Source: Algisphaera agarilytica
GTDB taxonomy: Bacteria; Planctomycetota; Phycisphaerae; Phycisphaerales; Phycisphaeraceae
Direction: 5' to 3'
Assembly (NCBI RefSeq): GCF_014207595.1
Contig: NZ_JACHGY010000001.1
Coordinates: 620,001-684,000, forward strand
Length of the DNA stretch: 64,000 nt
Notes under the pieces: generated by a model
Seen by the model: only the letters and a program-made list of their open reading frames with translations
Told to the model about the DNA's origin: nothing
Database searches by the model: none
Part shown: piece by piece, positions 16,613 through 25,909 of the stretch
Position numbering within the stretch: the first letter of the stretch is position 1
Layout: each line of letters opens with the position of its first letter
Program-made: the position numbers and the translations under genes

Positions 16613-17323
16613 TCAGCGAGAAACCAGGCTGCCGCCCAGCAAGCCCGAGCGGAAGCGGGGACCCGAGAAGTGCTTGGCGGGGGCGTGGGTGTCCACGCCC
16701 ATGTCGATAAAGACGTATTCGGCGGGGATGTCGTATTGCTGCTGGAGCTGGCGGACCAGCCAGGTCAGTTCACGCATCTGGGCGTCGGTGAACGGCTGCT
16801 CGTCGGCGTTGCCCACGACGCAGATGCCGATGGCGTTTTGGTGGTACCACGGGGCGTTGGGGCCGACGAGGTAGTCGCCGGATTCCTGGAATTTCCAGCG
16901 GTAGCCCAGCTCGATGCGGCCGTCGTCGTCGCCCGTGCCGTTGTTCACGACCAGGTGGTAACCGCAGCCGTCCTTGCCGGACTTGCGGTGGGCTTTGTCG
17001 ATGGCGTCGTAGCTGCCCACGAGCGTGCGGCTGTCGTGGATGACGATCGCCCGCCAGGGCCGGGCCTGGGCAGTGGTGTCGAACAGCTTGTCTTCGGGGC
17101 GTTCGGTGGCGTTGCGCTCGACCGACATCAGGGTCACCCCCGCGATCGGCGGGACGGCCCCGGGTTCGAGGACCCGCAGGAGCCCAGCGGTCAGCGTCAT
17201 GCCGAGCACCAGCGAGCCAAGGACCAGGATGGTTCGTCTTTCGGGCAAGGCCTTGACACCTATAACAACTGAGCGGTCAATCCATTGGAGTCGGCGGGGC
17301 TCCCAGCCGGTGTTGATGTACAT
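16613..17323 (-). CDS. Membrane-anchored PGRP/N-acetylmuramoyl-L-alanine amidase-like protein
   Basis: The 236-residue protein has a membrane helix near the N-terminus (RTILVLGSLVLGMTLTAG, about 27-44) and then an amidase_2/PGRP-like domain. RAIVIHDSRT supplies the first zinc-site histidine. CGYHLVVNNGTG, RWKFQESGDYL and the NAIGICVVGN strand follow the family order, and DTHAPAKHFSGPRF replaces the usual HRDV-x-T-x-CPG segment. The last Cys ligand of that segment is absent, so the domain may bind rather than cut peptidoglycan. I chose the ATG at 17323. Confidence 0.75.
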   Translation of the reverse strand: MYINTGWEPRRLQWIDRSVVIGVKALPERRTILVLGSLVLGMTLTAGLLRVLEPGAVPPIAGVTLMSVERNATERPEDKLFDTTAQARPWRAIVIHDSRTLVGSYDAIDKAHRKSGKDGCGYHLVVNNGTGDDDGRIELGYRWKFQESGDYLVGPNAPWYHQNAIGICVVGNADEQPFTDAQMRELTWLVRQLQQQYDIPAEYVFIDMGVDTHAPAKHFSGPRFRSGLLGGSLVSR

Positions 17324-17448
17324 CGGACGCCATGGCCCAACACGTCCAACAAAAACCCAAACGGGCCGATAATACGCCTCGGAACTCCGGTGATCACCGC
17401 CGCACAACGTTCAGCCGTGGGGAGTCACCCGATGCCCGCATGCCACGA

Positions 17449-17673
17449 TCACTGCTGATCGAGCGGCGCAAGCCTGGCCCGCAACGCGGGCTGCTCTCGT
17501 CCGAAGGAATCGGTGTAAGTTTTGGGTCTCTGTTCCCCCCGCAGGACCTGATACCGCTCGTAGGGTGTCCGCACCTGTTTTGTGTCTTTAAACGGGGTGC
17601 CGGCACATGCCGTGACGAACGAGATGGTGACTGCGAGACAGGCCGCCGTGCCTACAACTCTTCCAACATCCAT
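17449..17673 (-). CDS. Small lipoprotein of unknown function
   Basis: The 74-residue product has a signal ending in VTACAGTPF, a lipobox with Cys at about 23. The mature part, [20 protein letters not shown] then GEQRP, is a short Tyr/Arg-rich peptide ending in [10 protein letters not shown]. Small lipoproteins with a TPYERYxxLRG segment occur in planctomycetes, as far as I recall, with no assigned function. I chose the inner ATG at 17673; one ten codons upstream also exists. It is divergent from proS. Confidence 0.65.
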   Translation of the reverse strand: MDVGRVVGTAACLAVTISFVTACAGTPFKDTKQVRTPYERYQVLRGEQRPKTYTDSFGREQPALRARLAPLDQQ

Positions 17674-17822
17674 CACCGAATTATAATCCCGAAACCGGTG
17701 CATGCGAACGCGGATCGCCCGATTGGGGACAATTCGACCAAGTTTTCCCAGCTTCCAGAACCTCCATCTTTCTCCGCGGCCGTAACCGTGGCGCGGGTCC
17801 TTCTGCTATCTTCCCTCGGATC

Positions 17823-19349
17823 ATGGCCAAAGCACCGAAAAACGCGATCTCCCCCACCCGCGCCGAAGACTACCCCCAGTGGTACCAACAGGTCGTCCGC
17901 GCCGCCGACCTGGCCGAGACGTCCGACGTCCGCGGCTGCATGGTGATCAAGCCCTGGGGCTACGCCCTCTGGGAGAACATGCAGGCCGTCCTCGACAAGA
18001 TGTTCAAGGACACCGGCCACAAGAACGCCTACTTCCCGCTGTTCATCCCCAAGAGCTACCTCGAAAAAGAAGCCGAGCACGTCGAGGGCTTCGCCAAAGA
18101 GTGTGCCGTGGTCACCCACCACCGCCTCGAAGCCGACGGTGAGGGCGGCCTCAAGCCCGCCGGGGAATTGGAAGAACCTCTGGTCGTCCGCCCCACCTCC
18201 GAGATGATCATCGGGGCGAGCTTCGCCAAGTGGGTCGAGAGCTACCGCGACCTGCCGCTGCTGATCAACCAGTGGGCCAACGTCGTCCGTTGGGAGATGC
18301 GGACCCGGCTGTTCCTGCGCACCGCCGAGTTCCTCTGGCAGGAGGGCCACACCGCCCACGCCACCGAGCAGGAAGCGCTCGACGAGACCGCGCAGATGCA
18401 CGAGGTCTACGCCCGCTTCGCCGAGGACTTCATGGCCATGCCGGTCATCAAGGGCGCCAAGCCCGAACACGAACGCTTCCCCGGGGCGGTCGATACGCTG
18501 TCCATTGAAGCCATGATGCAGGACAAAAAAGCCCTGCAGGCCGGCACGTCCCACTTCCTCGGGCAGAACTTCTCCAAAGCCATGGGCATCGAGTACCAGG
18601 GCGAAGACAAGCAGAAGCACCACGCCTGGACCACCAGTTGGGGCGTCTCCACCCGGCTCATCGGCGGGCTCATCATGACCCACTCCGATGACGACGGCCT
18701 GATCCTCCCGCCCAAGCTCGCGCCCGCCCACGTGGTCATCATGCCCATCACCTTCAAGGCCGACGATCCTGACGCGGTGCTCGCCTACTGCGAGAAACTC
18801 GCTGAAGACCTGAAGCAAGTCACTTACGACGGCCAGCCCATCCGCGTCGAGCTCGACAACCGCGACATCCGCGGCGGCGAGAAGACCTGGGGCTGGGTCA
18901 AGAAGGGCGTGCCCATCCGCCTCGAAATCGGCCAGCGCGACATGGCCGACGACAGCGTGTTCATGGCCCGCCGTGACCAATCGCCCAAGGACAAGGCGGG
19001 CGTCGGCCGCCAAGAGTTCCTCGACACCGTCAGCGACACGCTCGCGGACATCCAGAACACCCTCTTCGAGCGGGCCAAGACGTTCCGCGCCGAGAACTCC
19101 CGCGTCATCAACGCCCGGGACAAGTTCGAGAACTATTTCAAAGGCGACAAAGGCGGCTTCGCCCTGGCCCACTGGAACGGCGACGTCGAAGTCGCCAAGA
19201 AGATCCAGGACGACCTGGCGGTCACCATCCGCTGCATCCCCGACGACGGCGCGATCGATGACCTGCTCGGCGGCCCCAACGAGCCGGGCAAGTGCATCTT
19301 CACCGGCGAACCCAGCGAAAAACGCGTCGTCTGGTCGAAGGCGTACTGA
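17823..19349 (+). CDS. proS: Prolyl-tRNA synthetase (eukaryote/archaeal-like type)
   Basis: ProRS charges tRNA-Pro with proline. The 508-residue class II synthetase has VRPTSEMII (motif 1 area), motif 2 [20 protein letters not shown] with HTAHAT, a [12 protein letters not shown] segment and motif 3 [20 protein letters not shown]. It lacks the large editing insert of the E. coli type and ends in a Tyr (KAY), so it is the shorter archaeal/eukaryote-like form. An anticodon-binding domain follows from about residue 300. It is transcribed alone, divergent from the small lipoprotein gene. Confidence 0.95.
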   Translation: MAKAPKNAISPTRAEDYPQWYQQVVRAADLAETSDVRGCMVIKPWGYALWENMQAVLDKMFKDTGHKNAYFPLFIPKSYLEKEAEHVEGFAKECAVVTHHRLEADGEGGLKPAGELEEPLVVRPTSEMIIGASFAKWVESYRDLPLLINQWANVVRWEMRTRLFLRTAEFLWQEGHTAHATEQEALDETAQMHEVYARFAEDFMAMPVIKGAKPEHERFPGAVDTLSIEAMMQDKKALQAGTSHFLGQNFSKAMGIEYQGEDKQKHHAWTTSWGVSTRLIGGLIMTHSDDDGLILPPKLAPAHVVIMPITFKADDPDAVLAYCEKLAEDLKQVTYDGQPIRVELDNRDIRGGEKTWGWVKKGVPIRLEIGQRDMADDSVFMARRDQSPKDKAGVGRQEFLDTVSDTLADIQNTLFERAKTFRAENSRVINARDKFENYFKGDKGGFALAHWNGDVEVAKKIQDDLAVTIRCIPDDGAIDDLLGGPNEPGKCIFTGEPSEKRVVWSKAY

Positions 19350-19477
19350 GCCGATTCGCACGGGTCTGTGTCCGTCGGGCCGATGAAGTGGAAGGATGAG
19401 CGGTGACGCCTCGCGTGGCCGCCCATCGCGCCGGGGCCGCCCAAGTCCCGACTACTTCTTCAAACCCCACGCCCGCC

Positions 19478-21265
19478 ATGCCCAAACGCCCCCGCCCGGA
19501 ACTCGCCCCCCTCCCGCTCCTCGGCGAACAACGCGGCGTGTGGTTCAACGCCTGGCCGTTGCTGATCATCCTTGTTGCTTCGCTCCCGGCGCTTCTGATG
19601 AGCATCGGGCAGCGCGACGTGACGCGCGTGATGGAAAACGTCTCCATCGGCTCATCCCAGGAAACCTGGCACAAGGTTGTCGGCGTCCGCGGCGAGCCGG
19701 GCGACGCCTCGGCGTTGATCCTGCCCGAATGGAACGGCAAGCCTCGCATCGCCAAACCGCCGATGCTGGTGTGGGTCAACATGGGTGCGGCTGAACTCAC
19801 CGGGCACGACCCCGAGACCACCTCGGCCGACCGCTTCATCCTGATCTGTCGACTCGTCGCCGTCGCCTTCGGCCTGCTCGCCATCGCGTCCACCTACGGC
19901 ATCGGCCTGCTCGTGGGCGACCGCAAGCTCGCCGTCTTCGCCGCCGCGATCTTCGCCACGATGTGGTGCATCGTCCGCGCCTCACGCACCGCGTCCTACG
20001 ACGGCCACCTGCTGGGCTACGCCACGTTCGCGCTGTGCGCTTCGCTCTGGGCGCTCGCGCCGTTCCGCGACGACCCCGCCAAGCTCGGCCGACAACTGCT
20101 GGGCTTCGCCGCCGCCGCCCTCGCCACCGCCGCCGCGATGCTCACCAAGGGCCCGCTGGCGCTGGTCATCGTGCTGCTGCCGCTGCTCGCCATGGCCGCC
20201 GTCATGGGCAAGCGCTGGAAAACCGCCGCCCTCGGCATGGTCGCCATCGCCGCGGTCAGCGTCGCCGCGTTTGCCTGGTGGTACTTCGCCGTCGAACAGC
20301 TCGTGCCCGAGCTCCGGGCGTCGCTCGCCCGGGAGTACGCGGCGCAGCGCGACGAAGCGCAGCCCGTGTGGTACTACGTGCTGGTCTTGGTCATGGTGGT
20401 GCCGTGGTCGCCGTGGCTGGTCGCGGGGCTGCTGCACCCGTTTGTAAACACCGGGGGCAGAGACCGTCGGGTACGCCTGGTGCCCTACGCCTGGTTTGCC
20501 GCGCTGCTGCTGTTCTTCTCGATCCCGATGGCCAAGCAGCAGCGTTACATCCTGCCGCTGATCCCGGCCGCGGCGCTGTTGTGTGCCACCGTCATCCGCG
20601 ATCAATTGCACATGGCCAAGGCGGGCAAGCCCGACCCCGGTGCCTGGATCCTGCAACGCCCCATCGGCGGCGTGGCGGTCGTCGGCGCGGTCGCGTTCCC
20701 CGCGTTGCTGGCGCTGCAGCCCTGGCTCATGGACAAGGGCTGGATCGACGACCTGAACCTCGCCACGCTATCGGCGCCGATCGCGATTGTGCTCGGGCTG
20801 TTGCTGCTCGCCCTCGCGATTCCCGCTGAGCACTACCTGCGGACCCACCGCCTGCTGCGTGGCGTGCTGTTCCTCGCCGCGTGGATGTCGATCATCACGG
20901 CCGTCGCTGGCCACGCCTACGCCGTACGCTCCGGGGCGGACGACCCGACGCGAGACAACGCCAAGCAGCTGCTGAACCTCGCCGCGGGTCGACCGCTGGT
21001 GTATGTGCGACCCGAGGTGGCCACGCAGCCGGTCATCGACGACGAAGAGCCGCTGCTCATCCACCTCCAACGCGCGATCCCCACCTACGACGCCGAGGCT
21101 TTCGCCCAGGCATTCCCCGTCGACGCCCCGTGGGCCAAGCGCCCCATCGTCATCACCGAACCCACCGACGGCCCCACCCACCTCGCCCTCGACGCCCTGG
21201 GCTACGCCCCCGCGTTCACCTTTCTGGGCGACAAAGAAACCCCCCGTGCGGTCTACGCCCCGTAA
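19478..21265 (+). CDS. Polytopic glycosyltransferase, GT39/GT83 (ArnT/PMT-like)
   Basis: The 595-residue protein has a dozen membrane helices and an early periplasmic loop with KPRIAKPPMLVWVNM, corresponding to the YxxKPPL-type segment of ArnT/PMT-like GT-C enzymes that use polyprenyl-phosphate sugars. RASRTASYDGHLLGYATF and LTKGPLAL are further family landmarks. It probably glycosylates lipid or protein on the outer face of the inner membrane. ATG 19478 is taken, but a GTG at 19403 has a good AAGGA site upstream and would add 25 residues. It lies 128 bases after proS. Confidence 0.85.
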   Translation: MPKRPRPELAPLPLLGEQRGVWFNAWPLLIILVASLPALLMSIGQRDVTRVMENVSIGSSQETWHKVVGVRGEPGDASALILPEWNGKPRIAKPPMLVWVNMGAAELTGHDPETTSADRFILICRLVAVAFGLLAIASTYGIGLLVGDRKLAVFAAAIFATMWCIVRASRTASYDGHLLGYATFALCASLWALAPFRDDPAKLGRQLLGFAAAALATAAAMLTKGPLALVIVLLPLLAMAAVMGKRWKTAALGMVAIAAVSVAAFAWWYFAVEQLVPELRASLAREYAAQRDEAQPVWYYVLVLVMVVPWSPWLVAGLLHPFVNTGGRDRRVRLVPYAWFAALLLFFSIPMAKQQRYILPLIPAAALLCATVIRDQLHMAKAGKPDPGAWILQRPIGGVAVVGAVAFPALLALQPWLMDKGWIDDLNLATLSAPIAIVLGLLLLALAIPAEHYLRTHRLLRGVLFLAAWMSIITAVAGHAYAVRSGADDPTRDNAKQLLNLAAGRPLVYVRPEVATQPVIDDEEPLLIHLQRAIPTYDAEAFAQAFPVDAPWAKRPIVITEPTDGPTHLALDALGYAPAFTFLGDKETPRAVYAP

Positions 21266-21308
21266 AACATAACCCAAGCGACAACACACTCGCGTCGGCG
21301 TGCGGGCT

Positions 21309-22199
21309 TCAGCCCGCATGCGACTTCAACAACAACCGCCTGAAGTCCCGCGTCAGCCGTACCGTCGCCCACCAAATCCACAAGACCACCACCAGCACGA
21401 TGCCGACCAGGATCAGCGCGGTCCATTCGTACAGCTTCCCGGGCAGCTGCCAATCCATCCACTCGACCACGTTCGTCGCCACCGCCAACCCCACTATCGC
21501 GCCCACGCCAACGAGGTAACGCTTCCACGTCGCCCGGCAGCGCTGCGCCACCGCGGGCCCGTCCGCCCGCGCCGCCAACGCAAACAGGTGACGCCACGCC
21601 TCGAGCATCGCCACCGCCATCGCCGCCGCCGCGGTGCTGGCCAGCAGGTCGAACGTGCCCCAATCGCCCGACATCATCGGGGCCACCGCCCGCTGGATTT
21701 TCAGGATCGGGTTCACCCCCGACGGGCCGCCGCCGAGTTCGATCCCTTTTTCGCTCCAGGCCGTGACGTAACGCGCAATCAACATGCCCAGCGTCGCCAA
21801 CGCCGCAGCCGCCGCGAGCACCGACGCCCAACGGGCCGACAACCGCGTCCCCCGGTGGTACCACGTCTCCCGGCGGTTGGGTTCCTTGGTCGTCAGCAGC
21901 CACAGCGCCGCGGCCGCCCAGACGATGCCGGGCACCACAAAAAGAACCGTCGCGAGCGCCGCGCCGTGCAGCCAACCCGTCCCGCGCTCGATCCGCTTGA
22001 GCCAACCCGGGTCGGCCCGCTCCAGCCGGTCCGCGTCGTCCCGCTCAACCACATCCACCGGCGCCCCGCACTCGGGACACGCGTTGGCCACCTTCTGCAT
22101 CCGCAGGTTGTAGCCGCACGTCGGGCAGTGCACATCGATGTCGATGTAGCCCTCGGCGTTGAGTCGGACCGGGATGGTGGCGGGGAAGGCGGAGGACAT
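21309..22199 (-). CDS. Zinc-ribbon membrane protein of unknown function
   Basis: The 296-residue protein has an N-terminal zinc ribbon, CPTCGYNLR then CPECGAPV (residues about 25-46), followed by four to five membrane helices. The layout (zinc ribbon in the cytoplasm, then a polytopic region) recurs in planctomycetes with no known function. It is divergent from cca. The 5-bp gap before its ATG is occupied by one arm of an inverted repeat, so its translation signals lie within repeat DNA. Confidence 0.75.
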   Translation of the reverse strand: MSSAFPATIPVRLNAEGYIDIDVHCPTCGYNLRMQKVANACPECGAPVDVVERDDADRLERADPGWLKRIERGTGWLHGAALATVLFVVPGIVWAAAALWLLTTKEPNRRETWYHRGTRLSARWASVLAAAAALATLGMLIARYVTAWSEKGIELGGGPSGVNPILKIQRAVAPMMSGDWGTFDLLASTAAAAMAVAMLEAWRHLFALAARADGPAVAQRCRATWKRYLVGVGAIVGLAVATNVVEWMDWQLPGKLYEWTALILVGIVLVVVLWIWWATVRLTRDFRRLLLKSHAG

Positions 22200-22204
22200 G
22201 GGGG

Positions 22205-22368
22205 TTGGGATTTCGGATTTGAGATTTCGGAAATGATTCGGCGCTGATTAGCCTTATTCCTAACTACAAGATCATACGCAGCCCATTCGCTTGCGTTACG
22301 TTAATGACAAAGACACCGCGTCCGCTGTCCCCCAATCCGAAATCCGAAATCACAAATCCGAAATCCAA
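22205..22368. repeat. Inverted repeat arms abutting two divergent start codons
   Basis: The left arm (22205-22230) reads TTGGGATTTCGGATTTGAG then ATTTCGG. The right arm (22344-22368) is its reverse complement apart from one mismatch and one missing base. The left arm ends 5 bp from the ATG of the zinc-ribbon gene, and the right arm runs into the ATG of cca. The 113-bp centre is less GC-rich and must hold both promoters. The ATTTCGG/ATCCGAAATC unit is repeated within each arm. Confidence 0.85.
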
Positions 22369-23666
22369 TGTCCCGCGACGCCGCCACCACCATCATCCAG
22401 ACCCTCCGCGAGCACGGCCACGTCGCCTACCTCGCCGGGGGGTGTGTGCGCGATCGGCTGCTGGGCGTCGCCCCCAAAGACCACGACGTCGCCACCGACG
22501 CCCCGCCGGATGTCGTGCAGAAACTTTTCCGTCGTTCGCAACCCGTCGGCGAAGCGTTCGGCGTCATCCTCGTTTACGCGCCCGGCATCAACCCCAACGC
22601 CGACGCTGAGCCGCAACGCGGCGAAGCGTCTGGTACCGATCGCCCCCAACGCCGCTTCGTCCCCATCGAAGTCGCCACCTTCCGCACCGAAGGCGTCTAC
22701 TCCGACGGCCGCCGCCCCGACGAAGTCAATTTCACCACCGCCGAGCACGACGCCCAGCGCCGTGACTTCACCATCAACGGCCTGTTCGAAGACCCGCTCC
22801 ACCCCGACACCCCCAACCCCGACGCGGACGGCCACGGCGTGATCGACTACGTCGGCGGACGGGCCGACCTCGAATCCAAAACCCTCCGCGCCATCGGCGA
22901 CCCCGACCGACGGTTCGGCGAAGACTACCTGCGCATGCTCCGGGCCGTGCGCTTCACCACCCGGCTGGGCTTCACGCTCGACCCGTCCACCGCGCAAGCG
23001 ATCCGTAACCTCTCGAAGTTCCTCAGCCAGATCAGCCGGGAACGCATCGGCGGCGAGCTGCAGCTCATGCTCACCACGCCGCACTTCGCCGCCTCGGCCG
23101 ACCTCTTGCAACAGCTCCGCCTCGACGGGCCGACGCTCAACGAAGACCACCTCGACGCCGAGATGTCGGTCCTCACCCGCCTCTCGCCCGACGCGGGCTA
23201 CGCCGCCAAGCTAACCGCCTGGATGATCGACCGGCACGGCCTTGCCGCCGCGACACCCGCACGCGTCCGCCGCTGGCGCAAGGCGCTGTGCCTCAGCAAC
23301 GACGACACCGACACGCTCAATCGGATCCTGCGTCAGCTCCACGCCGCCGAGGACTGGGCGACGATGTCGGTGGCGAAGCGCAAGCGTCTGCTATCGATGA
23401 CCGACTGGGACCAGACGCTGCTGGTCTGGCGGGCGATGAAGCGGGCCGACGCCATCGATGCCGACACCCCCGCGCTCATCGAGGACGGCATCGGCCTGGC
23501 CCCCGCGCCGCTCGTTGACGGCGCGGACCTCATCGCGATGCAGCTCAAGCCCGGGCCGTTGTTCAAGACGCTGCTGGATCAGGTGTACGACGCCCAGCTC
23601 GAGGGCCGGGTGACCGATCGGCAGGCCGCGTTGGCGTGGGTGCGCCAGAGCGCTTCGGAGGGTTAA
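22368..23666 (+). CDS. CCA tRNA nucleotidyltransferase / poly(A) polymerase family
   Basis: The 432-residue class II nucleotidyltransferase has AYLAGGCVRDRLLG (20-33) and the metal-binding DHDVATDA (38-45), the EVATFRTEGVYSDGRRPD strand, the RRDFTINGLF motif (about 137) and the RF-EDYLRMLRAVRF region that selects nucleotides. It adds or repairs CCA ends of tRNA, or adds poly(A). No HD domain is evident. An extra 20 or so residues (about 75-98) separate VYAPG from VPIEVATFR compared with usual members. Its 5' leader is repeat DNA. Confidence 0.88.
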   Translation: MSRDAATTIIQTLREHGHVAYLAGGCVRDRLLGVAPKDHDVATDAPPDVVQKLFRRSQPVGEAFGVILVYAPGINPNADAEPQRGEASGTDRPQRRFVPIEVATFRTEGVYSDGRRPDEVNFTTAEHDAQRRDFTINGLFEDPLHPDTPNPDADGHGVIDYVGGRADLESKTLRAIGDPDRRFGEDYLRMLRAVRFTTRLGFTLDPSTAQAIRNLSKFLSQISRERIGGELQLMLTTPHFAASADLLQQLRLDGPTLNEDHLDAEMSVLTRLSPDAGYAAKLTAWMIDRHGLAAATPARVRRWRKALCLSNDDTDTLNRILRQLHAAEDWATMSVAKRKRLLSMTDWDQTLLVWRAMKRADAIDADTPALIEDGIGLAPAPLVDGADLIAMQLKPGPLFKTLLDQVYDAQLEGRVTDRQAALAWVRQSASEG

Positions 23667-23744
23667 ATCGCGCCTGTTGCAGCGTTAACCCACAACCCTG
23701 CGCATCTCGTTGCGTCGCTTCTCCAATCCGCCTAACCTAACAGC

Positions 23745-24521
23745 ATGACTCCGCAGCACGCTGGCCCGAGCCAACTCAAGGACGCCTTTCTCGCGGTAAA
23801 CGACCGCATCGCCGACGCCGCCGCCCGCTCGGGGCGTAAACGTGAAGACGTGGCCATGGTCGCCGTCACCAAGTACGCCAGCCCCGACCAGATCCGCAGC
23901 ATCGTCGAGCTGGGCCAGGCCGACCTCGGCGAGAGCCGCGTCCAACAACTCACCCAGCGCGTCCCCCAACTCACCGAGTTCCTCAGCCGCAAGAAAACCC
24001 TCGCGGGTGCCAGCGCCCGCGCCGAAGACGCCACGCCCGACAAGGTCCGCTGGCACATGATCGGCCAGCTCCAACGCAACAAGGTCAAACAGGTCGCCCC
24101 CCACGTCGACCTCATCCACTCGGTCGACTCGCTCCGCCTCGCTGAGGAGCTGCACAACTACGCGTCGCGCCTCGACATCGTCATCGACATCCTCATCCAG
24201 GTGAACACCTCCGGCGAAGCGTCCAAGTCCGGCATCGCCCCGCCCGCCGTGACACACCTCGTCGAATCCATCGACACCATGATGCACCTCCGCCCCCGCG
24301 GCTTGATGACCATGGCCCCGCTGTCGGAGGACCCCGAAGACGCCCGCCCCACCTTCGCCCGCACCGCCGAGCTGTTCAACGACGTCAAGACCGAAGCGAT
24401 CGGCGGCGACCACTTCAACGTCCTGTCCATGGGCATGACCAACGACTTCGAGGTCGCCATCGAAGAAGGCGCCAACGTCGTCCGCATCGGCCGTGCCCTG
24501 TTCGGCGAGACCGAAGCCTAA
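23745..24521 (+). CDS. YggS/PROSC-family pyridoxal-phosphate homeostasis protein
   Basis: The 258-residue protein is a type III PLP-binding barrel without a second domain. VAVTKYASPDQI carries the PLP lysine (Lys43). WHMIGQLQRNKVKQV, DILIQVNTSGEASKSG, RGLMTMAPL and LSMGMTNDFEVAIEEGA then NVVRIG follow in the family order. These proteins buffer PLP and affect amino-acid metabolism; no enzyme activity is established. It is somewhat longer than most members (about 230) owing to a 15-20 residue insert near LSRKKTLAGAS. A palindromic repeat pair follows its stop. Confidence 0.93.
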   Translation: MTPQHAGPSQLKDAFLAVNDRIADAAARSGRKREDVAMVAVTKYASPDQIRSIVELGQADLGESRVQQLTQRVPQLTEFLSRKKTLAGASARAEDATPDKVRWHMIGQLQRNKVKQVAPHVDLIHSVDSLRLAEELHNYASRLDIVIDILIQVNTSGEASKSGIAPPAVTHLVESIDTMMHLRPRGLMTMAPLSEDPEDARPTFARTAELFNDVKTEAIGGDHFNVLSMGMTNDFEVAIEEGANVVRIGRALFGETEA

Positions 24522-24535
24522 AGTCTGTTTGCCTT

Positions 24536-24654
24536 GCCCCCTCTCCCCCCGGGAGAGGGCCGGGGTGAGGGCAGCCGGATGCTTCTATCCCTCAACGCAA
24601 ACACCTAGACTCCAAACCGCCCTCACCCTAACCCTCTCCCGGAGGGAGAGGGGA
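24536..24654. repeat. Palindromic CCCTCTCCC...GGGAGAGGG repeat pair
   Basis: Two inverted copies occur. Copy one (24536-24572) is CCCCCTCTCCCCCCGGGAGA and onward to GGCCGGGGTGAGGGC. Copy two (24619-24654) is GCCCTCACCCTAACCCTCTC and onward to CCGGAGGGAGAGGGG. Each forms a GGGAG/CTCCC hairpin and together they form a larger one. Similar palindromes are widespread in high-GC bacteria. It sits between the yggS-family gene and nth. Confidence 0.85.
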
Positions 24655-24668
24655 CCGAGCCAACCCCC

Positions 24669-25331
24669 ATGCCCGCCGCCCCGAAAAAGACCGCCAACGA
24701 GAAGGCCCGCGCCCGCCGCCTGTACGCCAAGCTGGATGCGCTCTACCCGGATGCCAAGTGTGCGCTGCACTTCGATTCGCCCTTCCAACTCCTCGTCGCC
24801 ACCATCCTCTCGGCCCAGTGCACCGACGAAGCGGTCAACAAAGCCACCCCCGCCCTCTTCGCCAAGTACCCCACGCCCGCCAAGATGGCCGATGCGAAAG
24901 TCGAAGACCTCGAAAAACTCGTCAAGACCTGCGGCTTCTACCGCAACAAGGCCAAGAACATCAAAGCCGCCGCCGCCGGCATCATGGAAGACTTCGACGG
25001 CGAGGTCCCCCAAACCATCGAAGACCTCATCACCCTCCCGGGGGCCGCCCGGAAGACCGCCAACGTCGTCCTGGGCAACGCCTTCGGCATCAACGAGGGC
25101 ATGGTCGTCGACACCCACATCGGCCGACTCTCCGTCCGCCTGGGCTTCACGCAACACGACAGCAAAAACGCCGTGAAGATCGAACAAGACCTCATGGCCC
25201 TCTTCCCCCGCAAGACCTGGACCCAACTCGCCCACCTCTTCATCGCCCACGGCCGGGCGGTGTGCAAAGCTCAACGACCCGCGTGTGATACTTGTCCGAT
25301 CAAGCGGAGTTGCCCACAGAAATCTCTTTAA
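24669..25331 (+). CDS. nth: Endonuclease III (DNA glycosylase/AP lyase)
   Basis: Nth excises oxidised pyrimidines and cuts the backbone. The 220-residue protein has LSAQCTDEAVN, the helix-hairpin-helix LPGAARKTANVVLGNAFG with catalytic Lys129 and the aspartate in VDTHIGR (Asp148). It ends with a four-cysteine iron-sulfur loop spaced C-x6-C-x2-C-x5-C (CKAQRPACDTCPIKRSC). All catalytic and cluster residues are present. It begins 15 bases after the palindromic repeat. Confidence 0.96.
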   Translation: MPAAPKKTANEKARARRLYAKLDALYPDAKCALHFDSPFQLLVATILSAQCTDEAVNKATPALFAKYPTPAKMADAKVEDLEKLVKTCGFYRNKAKNIKAAAAGIMEDFDGEVPQTIEDLITLPGAARKTANVVLGNAFGINEGMVVDTHIGRLSVRLGFTQHDSKNAVKIEQDLMALFPRKTWTQLAHLFIAHGRAVCKAQRPACDTCPIKRSCPQKSL

Positions 25332-25396
25332 TTCAAAAACACCTTAAACCTCAGATACGTGCCGTGGATACGGCCTCCTGCCGTGTAAGACATCTT

Positions 25397-25909
25397 CTAT
25401 GACCTTACTAATCGAAGCGTAATCTGGTCTTCGGGGTCCATCTGTAATGATTCTGTAACTACAGTCATGGCCTCTTGGGACTGACCGCAAAACAAATACG
25501 CCAAGGCTAAATTCGCCTTCAGGCCTGCATCTTCCGGACTGGCAATAACAGCACGTTTAGTAACCGCAACAGCTAAATCTGGCTTACGAATATCCATTGC
25601 GGCAATACCTGCCTCACGCGCTACATCCGGGTGTGTAGGATTCAGTTGGTGAGATTTGATGTATGCATCGAAACGCCGATCATCATTACCCAAACGTTGC
25701 CAAGCTTTTCCCATTAACCAAAATGCAGCCCAGTTTTCAGGCTAAAGCTCTACCACTTTCTCGAATAGAGATATTGCTTTATTGACCTTACGCTTACTAA
25801 ACCAATTCAGTTTCTTTAACTGAGAATCGGCAAGTGGAATCTCATCTTCAAGTAATGCCACAGCCTTTTTGTAGTACTGAACAAACTCTGGCTCGCCTTC
25901 ATCGCTCAT
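25397..25909 (-). pseudogene. TPR protein gene with an internal amber codon, coupled to argC
   Basis: The reading frame opens at ATG 25909, overlapping the argC stop as ATGA (25906-25909). It encodes MSDEGEPEFVQYYKKAV and onward to FEKVVEL, meets TAG at 25742-25744 (codon 56), then continues in frame as PENWAAFWLMGKAWQRLG and onward to a normal stop at 25397. The second part has about three TPR-like repeats (NPTHPDVAREAG, SPEDAGLKANLALAYLF, MDPEDQITLRL). The two parts together make one coherent 170-codon gene. An internal ATG at 25714 could restart. The segment is AT-rich compared with argC and nth, suggesting foreign origin. Confidence 0.75.

Noticed and set aside
17673-19361. 562-codon frame antisense to proS
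   Set aside because: proS on the other strand has all class II motifs. The antisense frame is composition-driven.
24536-24654. Possible CRISPR-like or tRNA-like structure
   Set aside because: There are only two inverted copies with no regular spacer series, and no tRNA arms or TPsiC box. It is a palindromic repeat.
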